Assembly (NCBI GenBank): GCA_014804425.1
Contig: JAAUZV010000013.1
Location: forward strand, 9,459 to 59,758
Direction of reading: 5' to 3'
Source of the DNA: Lachnospiraceae bacterium
Lineage (GTDB): Bacteria > Bacillota > Clostridia > Lachnospirales > Lachnospiraceae
Length of the DNA: 50,300 nt
Below the pieces are notes generated by a model. That model saw nothing but the letters and a program-made list of their open reading frames with translations, was not told the origin of the DNA and searched no databases. A program made the translations under genes and the position numbers. This document shows, piece by piece, positions 16,605-24,753 of the stretch; the first letter of the stretch is position 1, and each line of letters opens with the position of its first letter.

Positions 16605-17474
16605 ATGTCTGATTTTAAGATCATAACAAATACGACGGCGGATCTGCCGCAGAGCTTTATTGAGGATAACGGTTTAGGATTGTTCTTTTTTAACTATACG
16701 CTGAACGGACAGGTCTATTCGGCGAATAATGACTTGGATTACAAGATATTTTACAGTAAGGTAAGAGAGGGCAGCATGCCTTCCACCTCGCAGGTCAATC
16801 CGGAGACGTTCCGCGAGAAGTTCACGGAATATCTGAAGGAAAATAAAAAGCTGCTCTACCTTTCTTTTTCATCGGGCTTGAGCGGAAGCTGCGGCAATGC
16901 GCATATGGTCGCGCGCGAGATGATGGAGGAGAATCCCGACATTGAGATCAAAGTCATTGACACGCTTGCAGCGTCGATGGGCGAGGGCTTGGTCGTTTAC
17001 CGCGCCGTACAGCTTCAAAAGGAGGGAAAGTCTTTTGAGGAGACCGCACGCTATATTGAGGAGCATGTGATGAATTTTACGCATGTTTTTACGGTGGACG
17101 ACTTAAATCATCTTTACCGCGGCGGACGTGTGAGCAAGACGTCCGCGGTGATCGGTACCATGATCAACATCAAACCGATCTTAAACGTGGATGAGGAGGG
17201 CCATCTCATCCCGATCAATAAGGTGAGGGGCAGGAAAAAATCCCTGCACGCACTTGTCGATTATATGGAAAAAAGAATGGGCAGCTGGCGGGATAAAAAT
17301 GACATTGTGCTGATCAGCCACGGGGACTGTCTCGAGGACGCACAGCTGGTCGCAGATGATATAAAGGAACGATTCGGTATTGACAATCTTATGATCAACC
17401 ATATCGGACCGACGATCGGCGCGCACTCCGGTCCAGGCACGGTCGCATTGTTCTTTATGGGTGAGGGCAGATGA
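16605..17474 (+). CDS. DegV-family fatty-acid-binding protein (FakB-like)
   Basis: 289 residues. Members bind a fatty acid and, when of the FakB type, present it to the kinase FakA for phosphorylation and entry into phospholipid synthesis. Characteristic blocks are NTTADLPQ near the N-terminus, STSQVNPETF, LSFSSGLSGSCGNA, and GPTIGAHSGPGTVALFF near the C-terminus. No fakA is in the window. ATG 16605 is chosen for its GGGGGAG site; an in-frame GTG at 16572 lies between the -10 and that site. Confidence 0.9.
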   Translation: MSDFKIITNTTADLPQSFIEDNGLGLFFFNYTLNGQVYSANNDLDYKIFYSKVREGSMPSTSQVNPETFREKFTEYLKENKKLLYLSFSSGLSGSCGNAHMVAREMMEENPDIEIKVIDTLAASMGEGLVVYRAVQLQKEGKSFEETARYIEEHVMNFTHVFTVDDLNHLYRGGRVSKTSAVIGTMINIKPILNVDEEGHLIPINKVRGRKKSLHALVDYMEKRMGSWRDKNDIVLISHGDCLEDAQLVADDIKERFGIDNLMINHIGPTIGAHSGPGTVALFFMGEGR

Positions 17475-17519
17475 TCGGACAACAGAGTGAATGTTAAACT
17501 GATATGATAATGAAAAACA

Positions 17520-17554
17520 GGACTTCCGTTTAGTGATGCGGGAGTTCTTTTTTT
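17520..17554 (+). terminator. Rho-independent terminator after degV
   Basis: GGACTTCCG (17520-17528) pairs with CGGGAGTTC (17539-17547) through a 10-nt loop, followed by seven T. Confidence 0.85.
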
Positions 17555-17574
17555 GCACTCCGGGCACGATGCCC

Positions 17575-17602
17575 GCATATAGTACAGTAACAACTATTAT
17601 AT
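17575..17602 (+). promoter_or_regulatory. Candidate sigma-E promoter of the cotJ operon
   Basis: GCATATA (17575-17581) matches the sigma-E -35 pattern KMATATT at 6 of 7 positions. After 13 bp TATTATAT (17595-17602) matches CATACAAT at only 4 of 8. B. subtilis cotJ is transcribed by mother-cell sigma-E, so the position is sensible. The weak -10 keeps confidence low. Confidence 0.4.
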
Positions 17603-17633
17603 GCAGGAATCTGACGTGAGAGAAGAACTTTTC

Positions 17634-17810
17634 ATGAGAGAATGTCCTTTTGGTGAAAATCGGGACGGCGTGAACGAATTTCCGATTGGTATGGCATATG
17701 TACCGTGGCAGAAGAATGCTGTCACCTATGAGCATCTTGAGGATGGTTTTTGTAACGGAACCATCTTTCCTGAGTTGTATATGCCGTTTACCGGAAGGAG
17801 GTGCGTATGA
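17634..17810 (+). CDS. cotJA: Spore coat-associated protein CotJA
   Basis: 58 residues from ATG 17634. The conserved CotJA core is present (FPIGMAYVPWQ, then LEDGFCNGTIFPELYMPF). The protein is an inner spore coat component made in the mother cell with CotJB and CotJC. In-frame starts at ATG 17601 and GTG 17619 are possible, but 17601 lies within the proposed sigma-E -10. The stop overlaps the cotJB start. Confidence 0.85.
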   Translation: MRECPFGENRDGVNEFPIGMAYVPWQKNAVTYEHLEDGFCNGTIFPELYMPFTGRRCV

Positions 17811-18094
17811 TGAACTGCGACTGCCAGAACATGATGACAAAAGAGCAGTGCGAAATGCTGCATGACATTGATATTTTAGGTTTTACGGTCATTGATATGA
17901 CTTTATATACGGATACGCACCCGGATGACAAAAAGGCACAGGACTTTGTGCGGCACTATCAGAAGCTCTTAAACAGCTTAAAGAGAGAATATGCGATGAA
18001 ATATGGCGCGTTATCCATGTCGGATGTCGATATGTACGGCACCTCGTGGGATTGGGCGGCAATGCCGCTGCCGTGGGAAGGAGGCTGTGCATAA
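17807..18094 (+). CDS. cotJB: Spore coat protein CotJB
   Basis: 95 residues, typical CotJB length. It carries the family pattern of a short helical start (QCEMLHDIDILGFTVIDMTLYLD-like), an HPDD segment, and a C-terminal YGTSWDWAAMPLPWEGG block. ATG 17807 overlaps the cotJA stop (ATGA) and follows GGAAGGAGG at 17793-17801. Its TAA shares one base with the ATG of cotJC, so the three genes are tightly coupled. Confidence 0.92.
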   Translation: MMNCDCQNMMTKEQCEMLHDIDILGFTVIDMTLYTDTHPDDKKAQDFVRHYQKLLNSLKREYAMKYGALSMSDVDMYGTSWDWAAMPLPWEGGCA

Positions 18095-18636
18095 TGTGGA
18101 ATTATGAGAGAAGACTGGAGTACCCGGTCAATATTAAAAAAGCAGATGCAAGGGCAGCGCAGGTCATCATCAGTCAGTACGGCGGACCTGACGGTGAGCT
18201 GGGCGCATCCATGCGGTATTTGTCCCAACGCTTTGCGATGCCTGACCGGCGTGTAGCGGGCGTGCTGACCGATATCGGTACGGAGGAGCTTGCGCATTTT
18301 GAGATGGTCGGCACGATCGTGCATCAGCTGACGCGTGATCTGTCGATGGATGAGATCGAGTCGTCGGGCTTTGCGCCCTATTATGTCGATCATACCGTCG
18401 GCATCTGGCCGCAGGCTGCGGGTGGCATTCCGTTTAACGCCTGTGAGTTCCAGTCGAAGGGCGACGCGATCGCCGATCTGGTGGAGGATATGGCGGCGGA
18501 GCAGAAGGCGCGCGTCACCTATGAGAACATTTTACGTCTGATTGACGACCCGGATATCATCGAGCCGATCCGCTTCTTACGTCAGCGTGAGATCAACCAT
18601 TTCCAGCGTTTCGGTGAAGCAAATCGGGCGGGATGA
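18094..18636 (+). CDS. cotJC: CotJC, 5' part, interrupted by a recombinase-bearing element
   Basis: 180 residues as read here. CotJC is a ferritin-like manganese catalase-type coat protein. The fold-defining helices with Glu/His metal ligands (EELAHFEMV, and the C-terminal EINHFQRF) are present. After codons CGT TTC GGT GAA GC (18607-18620) the frame reads four foreign residues (NRAG) and stops. The genuine continuation (LRMTQDSLNPKNF...) is at 26385-26460, behind a second copy of the same 14 bp. GGAAGGAGG lies just upstream of ATG 18094. The truncated form lacks the last 24 normal residues; whether it is functional is unknown. Confidence 0.9.
   Translation: MWNYERRLEYPVNIKKADARAAQVIISQYGGPDGELGASMRYLSQRFAMPDRRVAGVLTDIGTEELAHFEMVGTIVHQLTRDLSMDEIESSGFAPYYVDHTVGIWPQAAGGIPFNACEFQSKGDAIADLVEDMAAEQKARVTYENILRLIDDPDIIEPIRFLRQREINHFQRFGEANRAG
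18607..18620 (+). repeat. Left attachment-site core (attL)
   Basis: CGTTTCGGTGAAGC, identical to 26371-26384. To its right CGGGCGG (18625-18631) is the inverse complement of CCGCCCG (26366-26372) at the other end. Joining the ends in a circle gives an attP with 7-bp arms around 16 bp. Confidence 0.85.
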
Positions 18637-18643
18637 AACAGGG

Positions 18644-18711
18644 CATCTTATGTCGCGAAAACGGCAGGATATGTTCCGAGCGCTTGATAAATAATGGATC
18701 GGGAGTACAAT
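18644..18711 (+). promoter_or_regulatory. Promoter and candidate LytTR direct repeats
   Basis: TTGATA (18684-18689), a 16-bp spacer and TACAAT (18706-18711) form a good promoter for the LytTR operon. Just upstream CATCTTATGTCGCGA (18644-18658) and CAGGATATGTTCCGA (18665-18679) agree at 10 of 15 positions with a 21-bp period, the geometry LytTR dimers bind. They do not match the standard LytTR 9-mer, so the site is tentative. Confidence 0.5.
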
Positions 18712-18733
18712 CAAATAAAAAGGCGGTGAGATT

Positions 18734-19174
18734 TTGAATATAGAGATTCATGTGGATGAAAAAGCGGCGGATATGAGTATTTCCGTTACCTGTAAGCAGT
18801 TAACGCCCGATGTGGAAAAGCTGATCGCAGCATTGCGGATGATGAATCATCAGCTGACGGCAAAAAAAGAAGATGAAATCTATTTGTTGGATATCGCAAA
18901 GATCATCTATATTGAGAACGTAGACAGGACATGCTTTATCTACACAGAGGATGACATATACGAGTCGGATTTTCGTCTGTACGAATTAGAGCGGCAGCTT
19001 GAAGAATTTGGTTTCTGCCGTGTGAGCAAATCCTGTCTGATCCGTCTTTCGGGCATTCAGACCTTGAAAGCGGAAGTGAACAGAAAAATCCGCGTCACGA
19101 TGTCGAACGGGGAACAGATCATGGCGTCCAGACAATATGCTGAGGAATTGAAAAAAAGATTAGGGGTGATATAA
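18734..19174 (+). CDS. LytTR-domain DNA-binding regulator (element-borne)
   Basis: 146 residues. The C-terminal half is a LytTR DNA-binding domain (about 50-145: IYLLDIAKIIYIENVDR, YELERQLEEFGFCRVSKSCLI). There is no receiver domain. Such short LytTR proteins are typically paired with a DUF3021 membrane protein, as here (19175), and control an adjacent ABC transporter. The start is TTG 18734 behind AGGCGGTGAG. It is likely an autoregulator of its four-gene operon. A paralogous module occurs at 48168. Confidence 0.87.
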   Translation: MNIEIHVDEKAADMSISVTCKQLTPDVEKLIAALRMMNHQLTAKKEDEIYLLDIAKIIYIENVDRTCFIYTEDDIYESDFRLYELERQLEEFGFCRVSKSCLIRLSGIQTLKAEVNRKIRVTMSNGEQIMASRQYAEELKKRLGVI

Positions 19175-19657
19175 ATGGAGGAAAAGAAAACCGTTTTTGA
19201 TTATTTGGGACAGATCCTGATCGTGTTTGGTTTTAGCATGCTGATCATGAATCTGTTATGTCTTGCGTTTGGAAATGAAGCGAGGGACATTTCTGCGATG
19301 TTCGTACTTGGAAACCGGGGCGTTCCGGTCGAGATCGCATTCCAATTTTTATGCGTATCCGCTTTGATCGTAGGACTCCGGTTTGTGTTCTTTACAGATG
19401 TTCTGATCAAGAATATGCCGCTCTGGATGAGAACCGTCTGCATGCTGATCGCGGTCATTCTGATCATTGCGGCATTTGTGGCTGTATTTCGATGGTTTCC
19501 CGTAATGATGTGGCAGCCGTGGGCGATGTTCTTTGCCTGTTTCGGGCTTTCCTTTCTCGGAAGCTATTTCGTGATGGTCATAAAGGAAAAGGCTGAAAAC
19601 AAACGAATGGAAGAAGCGCTGCGGCGATTCAAGGAAAAGGAGGGGAAAGCAGAATGA
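19175..19657 (+). CDS. DUF3021-family membrane protein
   Basis: 160 residues with four predicted membrane segments (about 10-30, 48-70, 82-103, 110-130) and a charged C-terminal helix (KEKAENKRMEEALRRFKEKE). DUF3021 proteins occur next to LytTR regulators and are thought to restrain or signal to them at the membrane; the mechanism is not established for this one. It starts directly after the LytTR stop and overlaps the ATPase by four bases (ATGA). Confidence 0.85.
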   Translation: MEEKKTVFDYLGQILIVFGFSMLIMNLLCLAFGNEARDISAMFVLGNRGVPVEIAFQFLCVSALIVGLRFVFFTDVLIKNMPLWMRTVCMLIAVILIIAAFVAVFRWFPVMMWQPWAMFFACFGLSFLGSYFVMVIKEKAENKRMEEALRRFKEKEGKAE

Positions 19658-20511
19658 ATCATGCATTGACGGCAGAAAATCTTTCAATCGGATTTGCCGG
19701 GCGGCAGGTTTTGGAGCATGTGACGTTTGCGGTGCAGGAAGGGGAAATTTTTGGATTGTTAGGTCCGTCGGGAGCCGGAAAGACCACACTGATCAAGATC
19801 CTGACGGGACGGCTTTTGCAGGAGGACGGCTATGCGAAGCTGCTCGGGAAAGATACAAAGGAGTTGGGTGCTTCAGAGTATGGGCAGATTGGAATGATGA
19901 TGGATGATTTCGGATTGTATGAACGAATGTCCGCATACGATAACCTTTCGTTTTATGCAGAGCTTTACCATGTCCCGAAAAGCCGGATCGACGATATTCT
20001 GGGTCGGATCGGTCTGTATGATGCGCGCCGCAGAGCCGTTTCAAAGCTCTCCAAGGGAATGAGAAACAGATTGTCCCTGGCCAGGGCGTTGATGAATCAT
20101 GCAAAGCTTCTGTTTCTCGATGAGCCGACTTCGGGACTTGATCCGGTTACGACGAGGGACATGCATGCTGTTTTAACGGAACAGAAGAAAAAGGGGACGA
20201 CCATTTTTCTGACGACGCACAATATGTATGAAGCGCAGAACCTTTGTGACCGCGTTGCGCTGTTAAGCGGGGGCAGGATCATAGAGTGCGGGAAACCTGC
20301 GGATATTTGCAAAAAATACAATTATCTGAACCGGTTTCAGATCACCTTGAAAAACGGAAACGTCGTTACGCTTGATAACAACAGCGGCTCTGCGCTCCCG
20401 ATCAAAGAATATTTGGAGCACGATGCCATTGAGACGATCCATTCCACGGAACCGACGCTGGAGAGCGTTTTTATAGAATTGACGGGAAAGGGGCTTCACT
20501 CATATGAATAA
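19654..20511 (+). CDS. ABC transporter ATP-binding protein (ABC-2 type)
   Basis: 285 residues. Walker A is GPSGAGKTT (about 38-46), the signature is a degenerate LSKGMRNRL, Walker B is LLFLDEPTSGLDP, and the H-loop is in LTTHNMYEA. A C-terminal extension of about 70 residues is typical of ABC-2 exporter ATPases. It partners the permease at 20504, with which it overlaps by 8 bp. The substrate is unknown. Confidence 0.9.
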   Translation: MNHALTAENLSIGFAGRQVLEHVTFAVQEGEIFGLLGPSGAGKTTLIKILTGRLLQEDGYAKLLGKDTKELGASEYGQIGMMMDDFGLYERMSAYDNLSFYAELYHVPKSRIDDILGRIGLYDARRRAVSKLSKGMRNRLSLARALMNHAKLLFLDEPTSGLDPVTTRDMHAVLTEQKKKGTTIFLTTHNMYEAQNLCDRVALLSGGRIIECGKPADICKKYNYLNRFQITLKNGNVVTLDNNSGSALPIKEYLEHDAIETIHSTEPTLESVFIELTGKGLHSYE

Positions 20512-21196
20512 CGTAGCAGCAATTTTTAAAAAGCAATTGAAAGATACCTTAAAAAATAAAACGGTCCTGATCCAGTTTCTCATGTTTCCGGTTCTGACGC
20601 TCATTATGAACCGCTCGGTCAGAATTGACGGAATGCCGGAGCATTTTTTTGTCAAAATGTTTGCGACCATGTATGTCGGAATGGCGCCGCTCACAAGTAT
20701 TGCCGCCATTATCGCGGAGGAAAAAGAAAAAAATACGCTTCGCGTTCTGATGATGTCGAATGTAAAGCCCTATGAATATCTGTTGGGCATCGGCAGTTAT
20801 ATCTGGGCGGCATGTATGCTCGGTGCATTGGTGATCTGTGCCTCCTCAGATTACAAAGCGCGGGAAGCGTTGATTTTTATGACGATCATGGCATTCGGAA
20901 TTTTAGCTTCGCTGCTGATCGGGGCGGCGGTCGGCATCTTCAGCAAGACACAAATGATGGCGACCTCCATCACGGTGCCTGTCATGATGATCTTTTCCTT
21001 TCTGCCGATGCTGTCTATGTTTAATTCCACCATTGCCAAAATCGCGAAATTTGTCTGGTCAGAGCAGATCAGCAGGCTGCTGGAACAGATCAATACCCGT
21101 CAGTTTGGAATGACTTCGGTCGTGATCGTTATACTAAATATGCTTGTTTTTGCGGCGTTGTTTGCCGCTGCATATCAGAAACGCGGGTTGGAGTAG
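20504..21196 (+). CDS. ABC-2 type transporter permease
   Basis: 230 residues with about six hydrophobic segments. It shows the ABC-2 pattern of an N-terminal amphipathic stretch (KKQLKDTLKNKTVLIQF), an EEKEKNTL element after the second helix, and a C-terminal helix ending KRGLE. It forms the membrane part of the LytTR-controlled exporter. ATG 20504 overlaps the ATPase gene. Confidence 0.87.
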   Translation: MNNVAAIFKKQLKDTLKNKTVLIQFLMFPVLTLIMNRSVRIDGMPEHFFVKMFATMYVGMAPLTSIAAIIAEEKEKNTLRVLMMSNVKPYEYLLGIGSYIWAACMLGALVICASSDYKAREALIFMTIMAFGILASLLIGAAVGIFSKTQMMATSITVPVMMIFSFLPMLSMFNSTIAKIAKFVWSEQISRLLEQINTRQFGMTSVVIVILNMLVFAALFAAAYQKRGLE

Positions 21197-21237
21197 ATGA
21201 AAAGCGGCCTTCTTTTTATAAAAGCATGGAGGAATGG

Positions 21238-21355
21238 TTGACAAAAGCATGGTGTGCGGAGTATACTGAAACAAGAGTTAGCGGTCGCTAACAAAGAGCG
21301 ATCGCTTTCTTTTTGATCGCAGGTTAGTCATAACTAATAAATATTAGTCATAAAA
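21238..21355 (+). promoter_or_regulatory. Promoter with a cluster of palindromic operators
   Basis: TTGACA (21238-21243) and TATACT (21262-21267), 18-bp spacer. At the expected transcription start lies GTTAGCG-GT-CGCTAAC (21277-21292, perfect). Then come AGCGATCGCT (21297-21306, perfect), ACTAATA-AA-TATTAGT (21333-21348, perfect) and two copies of TTAGTCATAA (21324-21333, 21344-21353). The first palindrome resembles TetR-family operators. No TetR gene lies inside the element, so control may come from the chromosome. Confidence 0.65.
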
Positions 21356-21427
21356 GCGCCAGATATCAAAATCGAAAAAAGAGAAGACGGATGAAAACGT
21401 CTTTATGAGGAAGGAGGATCATGAAAC

Positions 21428-22144
<717 letters not shown>

Positions 22145-22158
22145 GGGGCGTGGCGCAT

Positions 22159-24507
22159 ATGAAAAAGAAAAAAGTGAGAAATCCGCTTGTCAAACGGATT
22201 CCGAGAGAGCTGACCGGAGACTGGAAAAAGTATCTTGTCGTGAGTTTGTTTTTAATCCTCACGATCGGATTTGTATCAGGGATGTATGTCGCGAACGGCA
22301 GCATGATGAAAGCGGCAGATGAGAGCGTATCGAAATACAGTCTGGAGGACGGGCATTTTGAATTGAGCCGCGAAGCGGACGCGGAATTGTTATCCGCCAT
22401 GCAGTCTGATGATCTGCAATCTGATGGAGAGGCGTTCCCGGTAACCCTATATGAGAATTTTTACAGAAACAGGGAGGAGGATCATAACTGCGATGGTATT
22501 ACGGACGGGACAATCCGGGTCTATCGCAAAACAGAGGACATCAATCTGGCGTGTCTGATGGAAGGCAGATTTCCGGAAACCGGGGACGAAATTGCAATTG
22601 ACCGTATGCATGCGGACAATGTCGGAATCGAAGTGGGGGATATGATCGAAATGGACGGGCTTTCCTACAAGGTTGTCGGGCTGATTGCCTATGTCAATTA
22701 TTCCACGCTGCACGAAAAAAGCACGGACTTTATGTTTGACGCACTGAAATTTAATGTGGCGATGGTGACGGAGGAAGGGTTTGACCGTTTAAGCGGCGTG
22801 ATTCATTATGCCTACGCATGGAAGTATGCAATAACGCCGGCGGATGAAAAAGAAGAAAAACAGTTTTCCGATGATTTTTTAGGGACGCTGTTTATGCTTT
22901 GTATGGCACACGGAAATGCACTGGAGGATTATATGCCGGCATACGCCAATCCCGCGATTCATTTTGCGACAGACGATATGGGAAGCGATGAGGCGATGGG
23001 AGGCGTTCTTCTGGATATCCTGATCGTGATCATTGCGTTCATTTTTGCAGTCACGATCAGTAACACGATCGCAAAAGAGTCGTCGGCGATCGGAACACTG
23101 CGTGCTTCCGGTTATAGCAGGGGCGAGCTTGTCAGGCATTATCTTTCCATGCCGGTGGTCGTAACGGTGCTCTCTGCGGTGGTCGGAAATCTATTGGGGT
23201 ATACCGTGTTCAAACATGTCGTGGTATCCATGTACTATAACAGTTACAGTCTGCCGACCTATGAAACGATTTGGAATCCGGAAGCGTTTGTCAAAACAAC
23301 ACTGATTCCCATAGCTTTAATGTTTGTCGTGAATTTGTTTGTCATCATCAGAATGATGCATCATACGCCGCTGCAGTTTTTACGGCATGACTTAAAAAAA
23401 TCAAAACGTAAAAAGGCGATCCGGCTTCCGAAATGGAGGTTTTTGCACAGGTTCCGCATGCGTATTATCCTTCAGAATATTCCGAATTACCTGATCCTGT
23501 TTTTGGGAATCTGCTTCATTTCGACCATGCTTTCCATGGCGGTCGGCATGCCGGATACGCTTCAATATTATCAGGATCATGCCGAAGAAATGATGTTTTC
23601 TAAATATCAGTATGTGCTGAGATCCTATGAAGATCCCGTGGGAGGCGTGATGGAAACCGGGAACGAGGACGCTGAGGAATTCGGTATGTATTCTTTGCAA
23701 AAAAAGACGGATGTGTTGGAGGAGGAAATTTCAATCTACGGGATTGTGGAGGACAGCCGCTATGTAGAGATCGATGATCTTGAGGAACTTCAGGAAAATG
23801 AAGTATATATTTCGGATTCGTTTGCGCAGAAATACAACCTTTCGGTCGGCAGCAGCGTGACGCTGGATGAAAAATATGAGGAACGTTCCCATGAATTTAA
23901 GGTGGTGGGAATCTATGAGGAATCCTTAAGTCTGGCAGTATTTATGCCAATTCGGAATTTCCGTGCCGCGTTCGGGTTAAAGGAGAATGAATTCAGCGGA
24001 TATCTGTCCGATACGGAAATCACTGACATAGAAGAGGACAGGATTGCGACGGTCATCACAAAGAGCGATATCACGAAAATGTGCGATCAGCTCGATCATT
24101 CCATGGGAGCCTATATGCAGTATTTTCAGGTCTTGTGTATGCTTCTGTCTGCAGTGCTGATCTACCTGCTTACCAAGATCATTATTGAGAAAAATGAGAC
24201 CGCGATCTCTATGACGAAAATTTTGGGCTATGAGAACAGGGAGATTGCAAGTCTGTATCTGCTTTCCACAACGATCATGTTGGTTCTGGCGGACGTGCTC
24301 AGTGTCTTTGTGGGCTCGTTTGTCATGAAGACAGCGTGGAAAGCGATCATGGCGGAGTATAACGGGTGGTTCGAGTTTGTAACGACGCCGCTCGGCTATG
24401 TTAAAATATTTGCTTTTGTCCTGATTGGTTATCTGATCGTCATGGTTTTGGATTTTAAGCGGATCAAGAAGATTCCGATGGATGAAGCGCTCAAGAATGT
24501 GGAGTGA
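22159..24507 (+). CDS. FtsX-like ABC transporter permease
   Basis: 782 residues, with two FtsX domains. There is an N-terminal anchor (about 21-42), a large extracellular MacB-type domain (about 50-270), a three-helix FtsX block (about 280-400), a further anchor (about 450-470), a second extracellular region, and a second FtsX block (about 650-770) ending MDEALKNVE. The ATPase at 21428 is its partner. ATG 22159 is preferred over ATG 22138, which overlaps the ATPase gene and lacks a ribosome binding site. It is the largest cargo gene of the element. Confidence 0.88.
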   Translation: MKKKKVRNPLVKRIPRELTGDWKKYLVVSLFLILTIGFVSGMYVANGSMMKAADESVSKYSLEDGHFELSREADAELLSAMQSDDLQSDGEAFPVTLYENFYRNREEDHNCDGITDGTIRVYRKTEDINLACLMEGRFPETGDEIAIDRMHADNVGIEVGDMIEMDGLSYKVVGLIAYVNYSTLHEKSTDFMFDALKFNVAMVTEEGFDRLSGVIHYAYAWKYAITPADEKEEKQFSDDFLGTLFMLCMAHGNALEDYMPAYANPAIHFATDDMGSDEAMGGVLLDILIVIIAFIFAVTISNTIAKESSAIGTLRASGYSRGELVRHYLSMPVVVTVLSAVVGNLLGYTVFKHVVVSMYYNSYSLPTYETIWNPEAFVKTTLIPIALMFVVNLFVIIRMMHHTPLQFLRHDLKKSKRKKAIRLPKWRFLHRFRMRIILQNIPNYLILFLGICFISTMLSMAVGMPDTLQYYQDHAEEMMFSKYQYVLRSYEDPVGGVMETGNEDAEEFGMYSLQKKTDVLEEEISIYGIVEDSRYVEIDDLEELQENEVYISDSFAQKYNLSVGSSVTLDEKYEERSHEFKVVGIYEESLSLAVFMPIRNFRAAFGLKENEFSGYLSDTEITDIEEDRIATVITKSDITKMCDQLDHSMGAYMQYFQVLCMLLSAVLIYLLTKIIIEKNETAISMTKILGYENREIASLYLLSTTIMLVLADVLSVFVGSFVMKTAWKAIMAEYNGWFEFVTTPLGYVKIFAFVLIGYLIVMVLDFKRIKKIPMDEALKNVE

Positions 24508-24533
24508 TACGAAGCGGCCGCTTCTCATAAAAT
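24505..24533 (+). promoter_or_regulatory. Candidate sigma-E promoter for the recombinase, with central palindrome
   Basis: CATAAAAT (24526-24533) matches the sigma-E -10 pattern CATACAAT at 7 of 8 positions. TGATACG (24505-24511), exactly 14 bp upstream, matches the -35 pattern at only 4 of 7. The spacer holds a perfect 14-bp palindrome, GAAGCGGCCGCTTC (24511-24524). Transcription from here would serve the small ORF and the recombinase independently of the transporter genes. Confidence 0.35.
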
Positions 24534-24561
24534 GAAGGAAAACAGGTCATGGAGAACGTGG

Positions 24562-24753
24562 ATGGGAAATATAAGCAGTGCATCCACACCCGACATCGGT
24601 ATTCGGATAGACAATATGGAGATGACCGTGACGAACCGTTATCCGGTCCGGGGAGAACAGACAGAGAAAGAAGTCCGGCAGGAAATTTCCGCGCGCCTGT
24701 ATCGAATCTTTCGCAATTATGACGAGTCCTATGTTTCGAGAGGCGGCGCTTAA
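24562..24753 (+). CDS. Small protein next to the recombinase, possible directionality factor
   Basis: 63 residues from ATG 24562, which has GGAG at 24551-24554; an in-frame ATG at 24532 would add ten residues. After a polar start comes IGIRIDNMEMTVTNRYPVRG, beta-like, then a charged helix (TEKEVRQEISARLYRIFRNY). Its stop abuts the recombinase start (TAAATG). The strand-then-helix shape is reminiscent of the small TnpW-type proteins that accompany serine recombinases in Firmicutes elements. A recombination directionality factor is possible by position only. I do not recognise the family with certainty. Confidence 0.5.
   Translation: MGNISSASTPDIGIRIDNMEMTVTNRYPVRGEQTEKEVRQEISARLYRIFRNYDESYVSRGGA

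Noticed and set aside
17181-17840. Long minus-strand reading frame opposite degV and cotJA
   Set aside because: It lies antisense to two well-supported genes, crosses a terminator, has no ribosome binding site and no recognisable domain.
24549-24720. Alternative + frame from ATG 24549 ahead of the recombinase
   Set aside because: Its translation is low in hydrophobic core and high in Arg/Asp with no pattern; the frame starting at 24562 has a better ribosome binding site and abuts the recombinase.
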